Shown: positions 1 through 12,729, counted from the stretch's first letter. The stretch is DNA of 64,000 nt from Coccinella septempunctata (GCF_907165205.1 NC_058194.1:24738856-24802855), one strand, 5' to 3'. The notes: generated by a model not told the origin, from the letters alone. Translations and numbers: made by a program.

Positions 1-3000
1 CCCTCAGTATTAAACAATATTTTATTCTATCATGGGCATATTAATCTAAATATATAATAAAAAATTTTAGGTTCCTTAGCTGCTCAACTCTATAAGAACG
101 TCAATTCAAATTTTGGCTTACTGGGGAAAGTGTGCGCGGGTAAGTGTGCGCATAGATTCATTATACAGGCATTATTTCAGTGAGGAATAAATTATGACAT
201 TGTTGATTTTCTTGGTTGAGACTCGATCAATATTGTCCTATTTGTTCGGAAAAATATGAAGAGCCACCAACAGGGGAATGTATCAAGTGTTGTGTTCACC
301 AGGAATTGTGGCACGAACAATAATGCAGTACTTATAAAAAGGCGCTTCTGTATTGAGAATAAACAGCATTTCTTTAATATTGTAACATTTTGATGACATT
401 ATTTTGTAATTTGTTTCGATTGTGTGGTTCACTAAGCACCGCGTTCACTTACCCCGTGAGGGTGCGCACACTTACCCGTAATACGGGGCATGTGAACGCA
501 CTCCGACTTTCTTTATTAAATTCTTTTTTGCGGAGAGAAAACGTTTTTGTTTGTTTGCTTTTTGATGTTTTCTTATAGATTAGAAAATTCTCTATCTTAT
601 GAATATGTTTTAATTTTCCTAACTTCAACATTTGAAACAGGGTATGGCTTGAAAGGCAAAAGTGCGCACAGTTGCCCCGAATGTCTCTATAGTTTTATAT
701 GAGTCAGTGTTTTTTAAAACCCGTAAAAAAAATTGAAAACTGTCAACTCGTCATCGCCTTCCAAAAGCTGTATCTTGGAAGGGCGGTCGATTTCGAAAAA
801 AGTGTATAGGAACTACGCCTGCTTATTTTCATCGAGGAACCATCTCTCTAAGTCCTTTGCATTTATTTACAGACACCACGTATAAAACGGAAAAGCGCGA
901 AGTAATCTTCTCACAGATTTTCCTTTCGATCGCGTCATTAACACCAAGCAAATTGGATGATGCAGTTGGAAAGTGAAATTACAGTGATAGTGTGCAGATA
1001 GAGCAACTTCTAATAGAGTCCTATGCGCGAGATAGAAACTGCAACAATTCGCATGAGGTTCAACGAACCTGGCCGCCTAGCAGTGAGAACGTTCGCTAGA
1101 GATTGTTTCAGTTGATGAGATGTTTTGAAAACAAACGCGATCATCTGTTAGTTTTCGACACGGTCGTGGCTTGATCACGTGCGATCGTATGCAGGTGCGT
1201 TTTTTTTGTCGCACCTATTGGGGTATTGCTCCTTAAAAGCCTTGTGGGTGTTCATAATAAAAGCAGAAGGGTACGATGCTGAAGCTATGCTCACTGCATA
1301 TAAAGTCGTCAAGCCAATGACTCCTTATTAATGTTTACACTCCAATACAAGTTTCATCTGCAACCATAGAAATGCTACCATAAAGTCAACCGTGATAATT
1401 TCAACAAAATTATACGAAATGATTTTTTAGTAAGCCACTGTCCCTTCTCTAAAAATCTAGGAGCATTTGGAACACGTCTTCAACAGTTTCTTAGTAGAAC
1501 CACTGGAGAAGAGGGGTCAGGAGTAAACGGCTCACGAGCAAATGGCTAAGGAACCTTTATTTACGAATCAACATCAACAAACTTTCTAGGAGATTCGCAG
1601 AAATAATTGTAGCCTTCTCATCATATTTTTAAAAGACTGCATTGATTTGGCTCTCAATCAGGAGCAAATGGCTTATGAGCACATTGAGTTCTAACACTTT
1701 CATTAATCCCACTAACCATTAGGGGAGACCTGACCAAGGAATGGATTTCTATAGCGCCCTCATAGTTACTTAGCTGCTATTCATGTTATCTCTTGCTCAA
1801 ATTTATTGGAGGTGTGACATCAGCCGAAGCTGTTCATTCATATCTATTCATTACAGTTCACATTTTTATACAGGTCCAATGTCTCGAAATGTTAAATGAT
1901 CCCTCAGAGATATTTCTATAATTTTTCTCTATCTTCCTCTCTCTATCAATTCATATCTATTTCTTTTCACTCTTATTCTCTCAAATAACACTTAAGAGAA
2001 TCTCGAAATAGCAGAGAATATACATTCTGAGCATCCTACACATTTTCTTGGAGCAATTACAATGGGAAGGTATCACCCTGCATCTGCTTTATCTTTTTTG
2101 GATTAGGGCTGTTAGTTCTTTTTGATGGTTATTTTTTATATATTTTATCCTATATTCTATTTCTGTTTTCAGGACTTCAAAATGTGCTCGAATGCCTCTC
2201 GATGATCATCCACGTTGTAGAAAAATATATTGGTTCATACAATACTTTTAATGCATTTTCATGTTTTCGATTCGGTTTCCATAAATTTTTTAATTGAAGA
2301 GAGGTGCAAACTCTTTTTATCACCATCAGCAAACTCGGGGATTCTTTGCCCTTCTTATTTGAATAATATATTGCAGAATAAACAAACATCGAATTAAGAA
2401 GTTTTCACAAATCTTGCATCATTTTTGCAATATATCATGTAATAAGAACTAATACGAGTATAATGATTTTTTTCAACCTATCATCATATTAACACCAACG
2501 AACTACTTCTTCGGATGAATTTTGAACCTCTTGGGCTCGAATTTATTCAAAACTCATATTATCTTAACTTGAGAAGACAAGAGATGCTTCGGCTTCAATT
2601 CCAATATAAGCTTCCTCGTCCTCTAGAATATAAATAGCCATTCAAAAAGAACTCTTTTGCATCTGCCTTTAGAATTTTCGTCAGACTTGCCATATATTTT
2701 ACTTTCTAGAAAAAAGCTTCGTTATTATACATCATGGACGGTGACAAATAGAAAATCTACAAGATACTTACCTTTCAAGCAGAACCTGAAAATGTTTATT
2801 TTTTATAAATAATAATACTTAGTGTGTGTTCATTGCCATAATCAAGTTCATATCCAATTTCATTTCATTGCAGCATAGCTTTCCAACACTTTCTTCAGAT
2901 ATTCTTGGCGTCATTGGAGTTCATAAGAATTATAATTTTCTACCGAACATGCTACTCTATACACAAAAATATAATCTGAGTCTACTTCCATAGAAAAGTT

Positions 3001-4048
3001 TTATTAATTGTTTTATTCGGCTATTTCCAACATTTTGAATTATTTTCTCCATTCAGGCGGGCATTCGCCAGCCGTTTTCTCGTTCACACTGAAAAACTTT
3101 TAGTAGTTCGTGAAAAGTGAATATCATCGTTCATTTTTCGGAAAAAGAATCTGTGGTAAAGCTTTTAACAAAGGATGTCGAGAAAAATAATGAGTTATTT
3201 CTAATCTGCATACCGATTTTCGGCTTGCTTATAGTAATTAACAACTACTTAAACCCCATGGAATAATATTAATTATGATCAATTCAGAGCTCGATTAAGA
3301 TTAAGAATCGTATAATTAGAATTAACAAGCTCAATTAGATGTTTAAATCTCGGTATTATGAGTTTTTGACAAGGGGCTCCATGCAAATATGGATTTTATG
3401 GATTCAATGACTTGTTGACTATAAACTTTTCCTGAGAAGTAATTAATGAACCTGTTTCTCATTCGGAATCAACATATCCATCAGTTAAATGAAATACACT
3501 AGAAATATGAAATGAGGATTATGGCGAAGTCCCCCATCAGTTCCACAACAATGAGCATAGAAGATCGAATCATCGTATATACTTATAACGATTGTTATTG
3601 CATTCGAAGGAATCATCAATCAAATCCACGATCATTCCAATCGGTAACTTGTATCATTCAAGGGTGATTTATGTTTGTTCAAGATATGAAACCAAGAAAC
3701 CTTCGACATGGCAATGATGCAGGTGTATATTCGATTTACAGCGGTGGGAAAAACTTCAACGCTCCAAGAGATGAAGTTATGACTCTTCCAAGCATGATGT
3801 GCGAATCAAATTGTTAGGGTTGATCGTTGACGTGTCGGATCAGTAATGAATCTCTATTAGTTTCGCATAAAGAGGATTAGATAATGACACAAGTCAAATC
3901 CAACCGCCTCTTGAATTGGCTATCAAACTTGACTGACCTACAACAAAATCAATTTTGACCATGGGAGTAGACAGGTAAGGGCCTAGGTTGGTATGCCCTC
4001 CCACAGATGTCTCGATTCCGTCTCCAGCCTACAGTGACTCTATCAAAC
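1..4048. other. AT-rich non-coding DNA left of the LSm11-like exon
   Basis: No open frame here looks like a conserved protein, and no complete transposon was recognised. It should contain the intron, and possibly later exons, of the minus-strand LSm11-like gene, whose first exon donor lies at 4440-4439. I looked for an Sm-like exon on the minus strand and found none; those exons may lie beyond the left edge or have been missed. Confidence 0.5.
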
Positions 4049-4218
4049 ACAGTGGCGACAATTGGAAATTTAGCAAGAATATGGCGGCTTAGAAGCACAG
4101 ACTTCAATGCTATGATCTCTAATTCGGAATGCGGATTGGCTCACGTCACGTCACGTGACCAAATCCGCCATATTCTTGCTAAAACAATGAAAAACGAGAC
4201 CACAATTGTCGCCACTGT
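4049..4218. mobile_element. Short inverted-repeat MITE
   Basis: The ends are inverted copies of each other: ACAGTGGCGACAATTG on the left and CAATTGTCGCCACTGT on the right. A second inner inverted pair contains GCAAGAATATGGCGG and its complement. The unit is about 170 bp with no coding capacity. The left arm is shorter between the two paired blocks, which suggests an internal deletion. No clear target-site duplication was seen. Confidence 0.7.
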
Positions 4219-4440
4219 ACTCCAGCCCAGACACTGAGATCAATAAAATTTGCGAGCAAGCAAGGATAAAACTACATTGAGCTGCCCAGGCCCCCTACCC
4301 CAAGAAAAAACCCTGACTACGCCAATGGTATTGACTTATGCGTATAGGCATAGAAAGAATCAAAAAATATTTTGATTTCAATTTCGAATATCAATCACAA
4401 GAGTGAATTTCAATTCATAGAAACCCTCAATCATACTCAC
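4219..4440 (-). other. Start of intron 1 of the LSm11-like gene
   Basis: Intronic sequence immediately downstream of the minus-strand donor, which reads GTGAGTATG from position 4440 leftward. Nothing else was recognised. Confidence 0.5.
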
Positions 4441-4750
4441 TTTGATGAGGAAGAAACCTTCTCTCGGAAGTTTGAACATTGTCGGGACCTTTTGAACTTC
4501 CCGCTTTGACGTTCTTCTTCTGCGCCGGCTCAGGATCATTTTTCTTTTGTTGTGCTCTTTGGTAAGCACTCAAATTATCGTAACATTTCACACTATACAC
4601 AGGCACTTGATTTTTCTCTTTGGACAGAGCATACAAAGGATCGAACTTTTCGCTGAAGAAATCCAGGCGGGGATCATAATTCTCGTCTTGTTTTGAATCC
4701 TCATCTTCACTTTCACGATGCTGTTTCTCTTCATTTTCATCTTTAGACAT
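4441..4750 (-). CDS. First coding exon of an LSm11-like protein (U7 snRNP)
   Basis: This minus-strand exon starts at ATG (4750-4748) and encodes 103 residues plus one base before a good donor, GTGAGTATG, so it ends in phase 1. The N-terminus is acidic (many E and D). It then has a short motif with FDPLYAL at residues 36-42, then VPVY, and a YDNLSAYQ segment near residues 57-64, followed by a lysine-rich tail. From memory, that order matches the conserved N-terminal region of LSm11, the U7 snRNP subunit that binds FLASH during histone pre-mRNA 3'-end processing in the nucleus. The Sm domain that would prove it is in later exons, which I did not find. The context ACGAAATG-like start is acceptable. 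The identification rests on one motif region, so I give no gene symbol. Confidence 0.65.
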
Positions 4751-4843
4751 TTCGAGAAATCTAACCTAACTTCGTAGAAAGAGTTATTTACGTCGTTGGG
4801 TCAGTGCAGCACGTGGTTTAGCGGGAATGTGTTTCATTGGACG
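4751..4843. promoter_or_regulatory. Possible bidirectional promoter
   Basis: This short gap upstream of the minus-strand LSm11-like ATG holds its 5' leader. A CACGTG E-box lies at about 4810-4815. If the plus-strand exon candidate at 4844 is real, the two genes would share this interval. There is no transcript evidence; the regulatory role is inferred from position only. Confidence 0.3.
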
Positions 4844-4892
4844 ATGTTCGACTGTTTCAATATGCAGCCTGCGCCATCGTACGGTAGCTTCG
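4844..4892 (+). CDS. Candidate first exon of the plus-strand host gene (weak)
   Basis: An ATG at 4844 opens 16 codons (starting MFDCFNMQPAPSYG) and one extra base, followed by the donor-like GTAACT. The exon would end in phase 1, which matches an acceptor at 8362-8363 that opens the next recognised exon in phase 1. The same frame stays open to 5236 without a splice, so this may be chance. It is listed because it lies head-to-head with the LSm11-like start and gives a compatible phase. Confidence 0.2.
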
Positions 4893-5225
4893 GTAACTAT
4901 CCAGCGTTACTTTGTCGTTTGTGGCCTCTAGTTGCCAAATTACTCCATAGAGGTAGACACTGGAAGAAGAAATTGATAGTTTGGAATGCATATACATATA
5001 TCAAGAATCAATATCACTCAACCGCCAAAAACATTGTTTTTATTATAGTTATGTTCAATTCCACCAAAACTATTCAATTTTTATTTTACTCACTCTATGA
5101 GATTACTATTTTTCAATTCTCTACCGATTTGACTTTACGAAATAATCATCCCCTATACCACAACTGTTTTATTTGTTTCCCTTATCGCATTCTGCGTGAG
5201 ACCGCAATTTATTTAACAAGTTTTC

Positions 5226-5253
5226 CCCAGATTTGACTTCGGTCAAATCTGGG
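5226..5253. other. Perfect 12-bp hairpin with TTCG loop
   Basis: The arms CCCAGATTTGAC and GTCAAATCTGGG pair perfectly around TTCG, with a C-G closing pair. That is the sequence of a very stable RNA tetraloop. A run of A follows on the plus strand. It does not match the histone 3' stem-loop. No gene end was recognised here, so its role is unknown. Confidence 0.7.
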
Positions 5254-7555
5254 TCGAGAAAAAAAAACAGTTTGCTGAAAAATAGGGGGAAATAAATAAA
5301 ACAGCATTGCAATTTCTTCATCACACCTATAAAGGTTGTCCCGAAATTAATGCAACAAAATTTGATAACAGATTCTCGAGTAAAAAAAGGATACCAATAT
5401 TTTAGATTTTCGCCAGAATGACCTTCGAATTTCGCCCCTAAAAATAGTCCTTTATTTTTATTGCAGAATCCGGTCATAAGAAAAATCCTGAATTTGGTAG
5501 GAGTCTTATTATATATCTACGAAATAGAAGTGCTTTCTATTTTGGTGTTGGACCCCCTTTTAAGTTACTTTCCACTGTGCCACAATGCCTTTTTAACCAT
5601 TTTACATTTAACATTTACCTCGTAGATATTGAAATATCTTGGAATTTTTCAAACTGATTTTAATCCAAAAATATGATTAACAAGAAATATCCATATTTTT
5701 TTTGTATGTCTGTATGTCATTTGCAAGTTGTAAAAATCGATAATTGAATAGATTACAACCATCGTAGATCATCAAATCATAGATTTCAGCTCAAAGAGCC
5801 TGATCAAAGTGTCCAACAGTTTTTAATTTTTCAAACTATACTTCTCAGAAAGAAACTTCACGACATGAAGTAAATCATGATTTATGTCTAGACGCGAAAA
5901 ATGTCTCCTTATACATCGTTAAATTTACAGCCGATAAAATACAACACATTTACCCAGCATACATTTTCCCTTGTACATGTCTCAATTAGTCATATTTCAA
6001 GCCATAATGCCACTCAAGATTTCAATGGGGAATAATTAAACGGTTTAGAGTGGATCTCACAGATTGTCCGTTACAGTTACGGCGCTCTCTATTCATCACA
6101 ACTACTACAAATTTAATGGTAGCATAATAGGTACCACTATTATTCCTTGGCTGATCAGGAAGGATTTATTCCTTCCCATAATTATAGTACACATCACTTT
6201 CACTGGGTATTTTATTAATCAAGAGTTCGTTTGCCTTCAGCGGAGAAAGTTTCTTCCGATAAAAAAAGAGGAATGAACAATTGCGTTCCGATAGACAATA
6301 ATATTAGCAGGAGTTCACTTAGGAATTCTATAGTAGAACAGTTTTATTTTCTCATTAAAATACTTGAAGAAATTTTTCTGACAATAGCGTTACGAAAAAA
6401 ACTGAATCTGAAACTATAAACGTGAACTACTCCATGAATTTGGTTTGTCCTTTCGAAGAAATACCTTGAATTCTACTATGAAGAAACGTCCATTTGATTG
6501 AATTTTTTTTTGCAGGATTGAAGTTATTCAAAATTCATGTATTGGAAGGAGGCACAAATTCATCATAATATTTCGAGGTGAGTATGACGAAAAACAACCC
6601 ACTACGTATGATAGAGTTGCTGGCCAGTTCAGTTCGTGTCAATTGAAACTCAGAATGTACAAATTAGTTGTTATATTTTCATTTCCCTCTCCTCTGTTTT
6701 CTTACAAGGTCTTGAACACCTTTTTCGAGACAAGAGCTTTGTAATATATTCTTCAAGGATCTGAATATATCTCTGCAAAAACAACTGAAATTTCAACAAA
6801 CAAAATGGATACATATATCCAGAAATGAATGACTCAAAAAGAATCCCACGATATTGTGTATCATATCAAAGGAAAACAACAAAATATGAATTAACTTGAG
6901 CAAATAATGGAATATTTCAAACAGCTTCGAAACTACGTTCAATCTTCTCCATAACTGTTTGTTAATTCAGAAAAATTGTAACAGTCTATATTTGCTAGAA
7001 TTACACAAGTGTCACTATCACATGAAGCCTATCGCATATTTTGCGGAAACTAGAGTAGTAGTTTTTTTTGGAAACTTGTAAAATATGCGATTGGAGACTT
7101 ATTACTCCTGAATCAAAAATTACTCTTGTCGTGTGTTCTTTAAGTCAATAGAAAAAAATTCCTAGGGTTAGAATATCTTTAGAAAAACAGTAGGTAATCA
7201 TATTATTACATTTTTCATATTGCAATTCTTATTTTGTGTTGATTGCTCTCATGCTCTCTGAGAACTATAAATTCAATACGTCTCAAAACAGTTCAAAAGT
7301 GGAGTTTTCCGAGTTTTCGAATGATAAGAATGGGAAACTATGGCTATATTCTTATGAAATCGAGTTTACTCACTATTCTCCGAGGTATTTTGGAAATATT
7401 TGCATAAATTAAAGATTAAATGAATTCGCAAATTAAAGGGATAATTTCCGATAGATCCTGGTGTAAAATGTCAGATTCTGAGAAGAAAATCCAAGGATAT
7501 GAAGAAGAATGTGTAAAGAATTAGGTTGAATTTTCCGAATGTTAAAAATCTGAGC
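5254..7555 (+). other. Non-coding, AT-rich, probably intronic
   Basis: The short open frames here are low-complexity and show no domain. No transposon ends were recognised. If the plus-strand gene starts at 4844, this is its first intron. Confidence 0.4.
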
Positions 7556-8220
7556 AGAAAAATCATCGTCATCTGAATGTGGTACATATTCCTAAAGGGC
7601 AACTCTTTTAGTAATAAATCTCGAAATTTCATCGACCTCGGTGTAACCGTTCGGTCTTGACGAATTTTTAACTAACCCCATCTTTTCGGCAATTTTTCCA
7701 AAATCAACTTTCGACACGCGTATCTCCTAGAAAAATCATTCAAAATCTAAAGGTGATATATATTCTAATAAAGAAAACACGTCTTTTAGAAATAAATCTC
7801 CAAATTTGCTCTAGCTAGGAGCAACCTTCCAGTCTTGACGATTTTTTAACTGTTGACTGCATCTTTTTGGAAATTCTTCGAAGTTCAACTGCGAATCTCT
7901 CAGAAAAATAATCCTAGTTCTAAATGTGACACATATTCGACAAGAGTAACTCTACTAGTAATAATTCCCGAAAATTCCATGAAGTTCGGTGGAACCGTTT
8001 GGTCTTGTAAGTTTTTTAACTGACCTCGCCTTTTCTGAAATTTTTTTCGAAGGTCAACTTTTGACAAGCGTATCTCCCAGAAAAATAATGGTTGATCTAA
8101 ATGTGATATATATTGTAAAGAGCAACCTCTCCTAGAGGTAAATTTTCGAAAAAATATTTTTATCAAGTTCTCCTAGAGGGGGACCATGGCTCCCATGACC
8201 CCCCACTGGAACCGCCCTTG
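7556..8220. repeat. Tandem repeat of about 175 bp, about 3.5 copies
   Basis: Four unit starts share AGAAAAATCAT/AATAAT followed by a CTAAATGTGATATATATT-like block. They lie near 7556, 7729, 7902 and 8079, spacings of 173, 173 and 177 bp. Each full unit also repeats a 'GGTCTTGACGA' block and a 'TTCAACT..CGACA' block. The array ends in a short C-rich stretch near 8200. The unit size is like many insect satellites, but the array is short and diverged. Confidence 0.75.
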
Positions 8221-8363
8221 TCGTGGAGTTTATCAACAAATATTTCGGAATCCTTCGAACGAATTATTCTGTATTATCCTGAATTTCAATTCATAAGTAA
8301 ATTATTTCTTGTAGATTTTTTGTGAAGCACCTCAACTTTAACCATCCCTTGGACATCGGCTAG

Positions 8364-8551
8364 GGTGTCGCTATCCGGCGAAAAGGCAGCACAAATCTTT
8401 ACCCTTGGAGTCCCCCAGCCCCACCGTGGCGGGGACGAACGTGCTGGGGGCGCAGTCGCCCATTTCGTTGGCAATGCCATTCATAGATAACGACCTACTG
8501 TGGAGTTCCGACCATGATGGCAAGATGGTGGATCTTTCCTCGTGCTTACAG
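8364..8551 (+). CDS. Host gene exon A (unidentified, regulator-like)
   Basis: The frame ending in CAG at 8551 is open back to 8342 and reads as real protein. It includes SPSPTVAGTNVLGAQSP and, near the end, DNDLLWSSDHDGKMVDLSS. A donor GTATGA follows at 8552. The left boundary is uncertain. AG at 8362-8363 gives a phase-1 start, and AG at 8388-8389 gives a phase-0 start. The exon ends in phase 0, which fits the next exon at 9797. The minus strand is also open here, but its translation is low-complexity. I do not recognise the protein; the acidic, Ser/Pro-rich character suggests a nuclear regulator. Confidence 0.5.
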
Positions 8552-8807
8552 GTATGATCAAATCCACGAGGAAACCAAGTTAAAATTATAGAATAATTAG
8601 GAATTTTTCGATGAAGGGGCCAATATATTTCATCGGGGAGACACAGGAGACTTTTGTGAGAAGTATCTTAAGAACAGTTCGTTACACAAAGAGTATTTCC
8701 TCTACTCCGCACTGAGGAGTGTCAATAAGCTTGAAACGATGTTTCATAGTAGAGACTAATTATTTCTTCATTTTCCTATGCTTCTTTCTTCTTGTTATGT
8801 GTAATAT

Positions 8808-9410
8808 GTAAAGGGTTAGCAAAATTCGTTGTCTACTGAGGGGATCTCGAAATTTATATGGGCAAGAAGCAAAAGGATGACATTTCCAAGCTCTTTTTCA
8901 GAGAAACAAAGAATGGTGAAAACCGTAGCCTCCCACGATTCTTCGTTTTTGAGTTATCAGCAAAAAATGAGATTTAGACGATTTCGAAAGTTTCTCATAA
9001 CTTTTTTGACTTTTAAGTTACAGATCTGAAACTTGAACCTTCTTAGGCACTTTCAAACGTCGAATCTACTGATAAAAGATTCTTTCCAATTCTAAAATAA
9101 CAAATTCAATAAAAGATTGCATTTAAAAAAACGAAAGTTCGTCTAATGTTTCGAAATGAAAAAATATTTTGAGCTAGTCGGTGGATTTCACGTAAAAAAG
9201 TGCCTGTAGAAAATTCAAGTTTCAGATCGGTATCTTCAATGACAAAAAAGTTATGAGAACTTTTCGAAATAGTCAAAATCTCATTTTTTGCTAAAACCTC
9301 AAGAAAGAAAAAAAATAGAAGGATACAGTTTTCACCATTCTTTGTCATTCTTCTAGTTCTTATAGTTCTCGAGATCCCACCAATGGACAACGAATTTTGC
9401 TCACCCTGTA
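8808..9410. mobile_element. Foldback element, copy 1
   Basis: The left end carries GCAAAATTCGTTGTCTACTG and the right end the inverse, CAACGAATTTTGCTCACCCTGTA. Inside, a second block around ACAAAGAATGGTGAAAACCG is also present inverted, so much of the 600 bp can fold on itself. There is no coding capacity. A related copy lies at 33268-33825. It sits in the intron between host exons A and B. Confidence 0.75.
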
Positions 9411-9796
9411 CTTCCTTAGCATTATAGCATTTCTTCCAAATGTTTGCTCGAGCTTTTGATGGAATAAAAACATTATCTTGATCGTTCAATTCAAACTTCC
9501 AATGGCGGATAGCATTTTCCCCAAACAAAGGTATTTGAACCAGAAAACTCATCAGAAGGGTTTGGTCATGTTCTCAATTCATTTCATGGTCGTGTAACCA
9601 TGATGAAGAACAGCCCACCAAATTTCTTCATATTCCTACGAGGCATGTAGTGAATCATAATATAAACATCCCTGTCAAACATTTCATTTTTACTCGAATT
9701 AGTTCCTTCAGATTGTATCCTTATATCAACATCAATTAGAGGGGTATAGATATCTAGCAAATGTAAGAAGATTATACTCATTCTTTTTTCTCACAG

Positions 9797-10012
9797 GATG
9801 CTTCGGTGGCGGTTGGGCAACAAAACACTGCACAAGGAGGTGGAGGTGGTGGAGCACTAGGAGAACTGTCTCAGTCAGACCTCAGTTCCCTGGTTCCTTC
9901 GGCTTCAGAGGGCCAAATGAACGACGAAGATATCTTGAAACATTTATCGGATACTGCCGCCATTGAAATCGATAGCCTTCTCAACGAATTCAACAATACG
10001 CCTTATATCAAG
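9797..10012 (+). CDS. Host gene exon B
   Basis: A strong acceptor (TTCTTTTTTCTCACAG) ends at 9796 and a strong donor, GTAAGTAT, starts at 10013. The exon is 72 codons, phase 0 at both ends. It encodes a Gly run, then a Ser-rich stretch, then an acidic-hydrophobic block, NDEDILKHLSDTAAIEID followed by SLLNEFNN, that looks like an amphipathic helix. That pattern is common in transactivation or coactivator-binding regions, but I could not match it to a family. The frame joins exon A (phase 0) and exon C (phase 0) without a stop. Confidence 0.7.
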
Positions 10013-10423
10013 GTAAGTATTGGGTCTCCGTCAATAAAGAAATATTTCACTGCTGTGTTTTTGTATTGCCTTCCTATAAATATGATTTTTTTCAAGATGA
10101 TTTATCGGGAAAAGCGCATCCACCGAATATTTTATCAGTCTATTAGTGGTACTTCAACCACAATTCCATATGTGCAACACTGAAAGTTTTTTGTTTCATT
10201 TCTCTTCATTCATCATGGATTTCATCCATCTGGGCATGATTTTTTAGCGCATCCACCAAAATTTACTCGAAATTTCTGTAACCCAATTCTGATATTCTTC
10301 CATAATTGGATTTCATTTATTCTTTTGAATGTCAGAGTAAATTGATTGACTTTCCCGAGGAGATTTCTGTCAAATTTGTTGGGAGTTCGAGAAAGCGCAT
10401 TCACCATTTTTATCTATTTTCAG

Positions 10424-10655
10424 CAAGAAGAAAACAACAATATTCCGAACTCTTGCTCGGAGGATGTAGTCAGTAGTTCCAATGGACATCAGAAGAGTGC
10501 GGTCAATTTAGAAATGCGTTCGCTGAAATTCACGATCGCTGCTGCGAATCCTATTCTAGCGGAGAAACTGTCGACACCTAACGAGCATAATATGCACTTA
10601 CATGATGGCGGAAATCGACCAGAGCTGGCGCTACTGACACCGAAAATCGAAAAAG
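10424..10655 (+). CDS. Host gene exon C
   Basis: Acceptor TATCTATTTTCAG ends at 10423 and donor GTAAGC starts at 10656. The exon is 77 codons plus one base (phase 0 to phase 1). It begins QEENNNIPNSCSED and ends LALLTPKIEK. It is polar and Asn/Ser-rich with a short basic-hydrophobic patch (RSLKFTIAAANPILAEKL). Joined to exon B it reads ...NNTPYIKQEENN..., which resembles a KxE sumoylation-type site (inference). No known domain was recognised. Confidence 0.7.
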
Positions 10656-12521
10656 GTAAGCTTGCCATCACGATGTACACAGCGGGTGTCGATTTAAAAA
10701 CCTACCACCCTAACATTTTGAACCCCTGAAAAATAAATAAATATGCAAGAATCATCAATTTGATTTCACTACTGGTTTATGAAATATCAATCAGGAGCTG
10801 GAAACCAACCCTCAAAAATTAATTAAAGAATAGGGTCCCTCTAATACCCAAGTCCGCCTTGAGACTGGTTGCATATAAGTGGATAAAAAATTATTCTGCC
10901 CATGTCCGCCTTCAGTATAGGTTCATTTTGTGAGTACAGGTGTTAATGTAAATCAGTTAACTATTTGCGAAAAAAAGATGTAGATTATACATAAGCTAAT
11001 TTGAAACTATACGGAAATAATTTTAAAAAAGGAAAAAAACTTGGGCATTAGAGGGTTAATGAGTATTAATTTTGAAAGCTTACAGATCACTTTTCGAAAA
11101 AATAGCATATGCTTGACTATCTCGGACATGAAAAAAAACTTAGACATTCAGTCGACAGCATTTGAAATGAGGAATTATTTTCAATCTCAATCACTTTTTT
11201 GTGTTGCTTCCATTCCCAATTCATGCTTTCAATTCAAATTATCCAATTAATTTTAAACACTTTCAATTGATCTTGAAAAAGTGAAGATATTCAAGTATTT
11301 CACAAACTAAATTTACTCTCCCTGAATATTATCTTGATTATCAAATTAATGCGATATTTCTCCAAATAATTTTTAATTTTTTTGTTTCGAATTATATTAC
11401 TACCTGTCATATTATGAGAATTAGGTTCCTTATAATATATTTTGAACTGAAAATATATTCATCGAGGCCCTAGGGATTGATGAAATAAAAATCACTGGAT
11501 TTTATATTTGAGTTTGTGATAGATTCAGCAAAGAAAATCATTTTTATAAATTACCTTTAAGGAAAAATAGCCATAAGGAAATTATATACTTTGATTTCCA
11601 CTTATAACTTGCAGTGTGCGAATAGCTGAAATTTGTCGATATCAAGATATTAATTTTTGGTGGAAATATCCAATTAAAGAGCTTCTACGTCACTTTCAGG
11701 GAGTGCAGGTGAAATATTTTTTGAGAATAATCCCGGATTCACTTGAATTTCAAATAGTTACAAGTATATTGAATAATATGTAGGTACCTATATCTACTTT
11801 AAAAGAAATAAAAATCTTGTCCAATTCAGACGGAATGATTTTTCCAATATAGAGAATATAATTCATATTATAGGTATATTGGTATTTTCTAGAATTTCAT
11901 GTTAATCTGCTTCCTCCTGGTTAATCCGTTCTGGTTTAAAAATAAAATTCTGGGACGTTAATCACCATTTAACGATCTTCCGAAGTGATAATAAAATTGT
12001 TTACATAATTCAGATGACACCCCTTAAAAGTCAGTTTAAATTTAACATTCCCATAAAAACCCCCAGAAGAATTCATTCCCTATCATCCAGGGTGAAATTA
12101 CACAGTCGTCAGGGCAAGTCAACATGTGTTTCTAGTTAGGACTCTATTAAGAAAACTATTATAATAAAACATTATGTTGAACCTGCACCATACTCATAAA
12201 TGTGGGCGTTGCGGATGAACTGAACTGACACTGTGTTATAATAATTATCGAGGAAGATGATGTTATTGAATTTGAAAGAGAAGGGTTAAATGCCGGATAT
12301 AATAAAATTTCTGGGTACTCATAGAGGGAATACAGAATTCAATAATAGCTCTGACTACTTTGAGCCACTACAATGCAAGTCACAAATACAGAGCCAACAC
12401 CAAAAAATATCACAAATTTATTACATCCAAGTATACTAGACCAATAGCGTTAGACTCTTAAATCGACCAATTATGAAAAAATTGCAACCACAGAATTTAT
12501 TGATGGAATGGCTTCAGATAT
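10656..12521 (+). other. Long intron between host exons C and D, left part
   Basis: The predicted intron runs from 10656 to 25997. It holds the Penelope compound element, a Tc1-like element, one LINE copy and a nested foldback. The first 1.9 kb is AT-rich sequence in which I see no further element or exon. Confidence 0.5.
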
Positions 12522-12531
12522 GTCCCAATAT
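12522..12531. repeat. Target-site duplication, left copy (Penelope insertion)
   Basis: GTCCCAATAT here is repeated exactly at 17475-17484. The pair brackets the entire compound Penelope-like insertion. Confidence 0.85.
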
Positions 12532-12729
12532 AGAAATTGATTCCTCGCTAATCTCTTGGTGAAACATCGTTCTAACATAAATAAAACAATAAAAAAACAC
12601 TCGACTATACGTTTCACAATTTATTAAAATTATCTTCGTTGACATGCATGTTTCGGGTTTCACCCCATTCTCAAAACTGAACATGAAATACATAGGAACA
12701 CGAAATACACATTATTCACATTATTACTA

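Noticed and set aside
8286..8480. Minus-strand frame opposite host exon A
   Set aside because: The plus strand has a donor at the right place and phase agreement with exon B; the minus reading is low-complexity.
9106..9552. 148-codon minus-strand frame
   Set aside because: It lies mostly within the foldback element and has no protein features.
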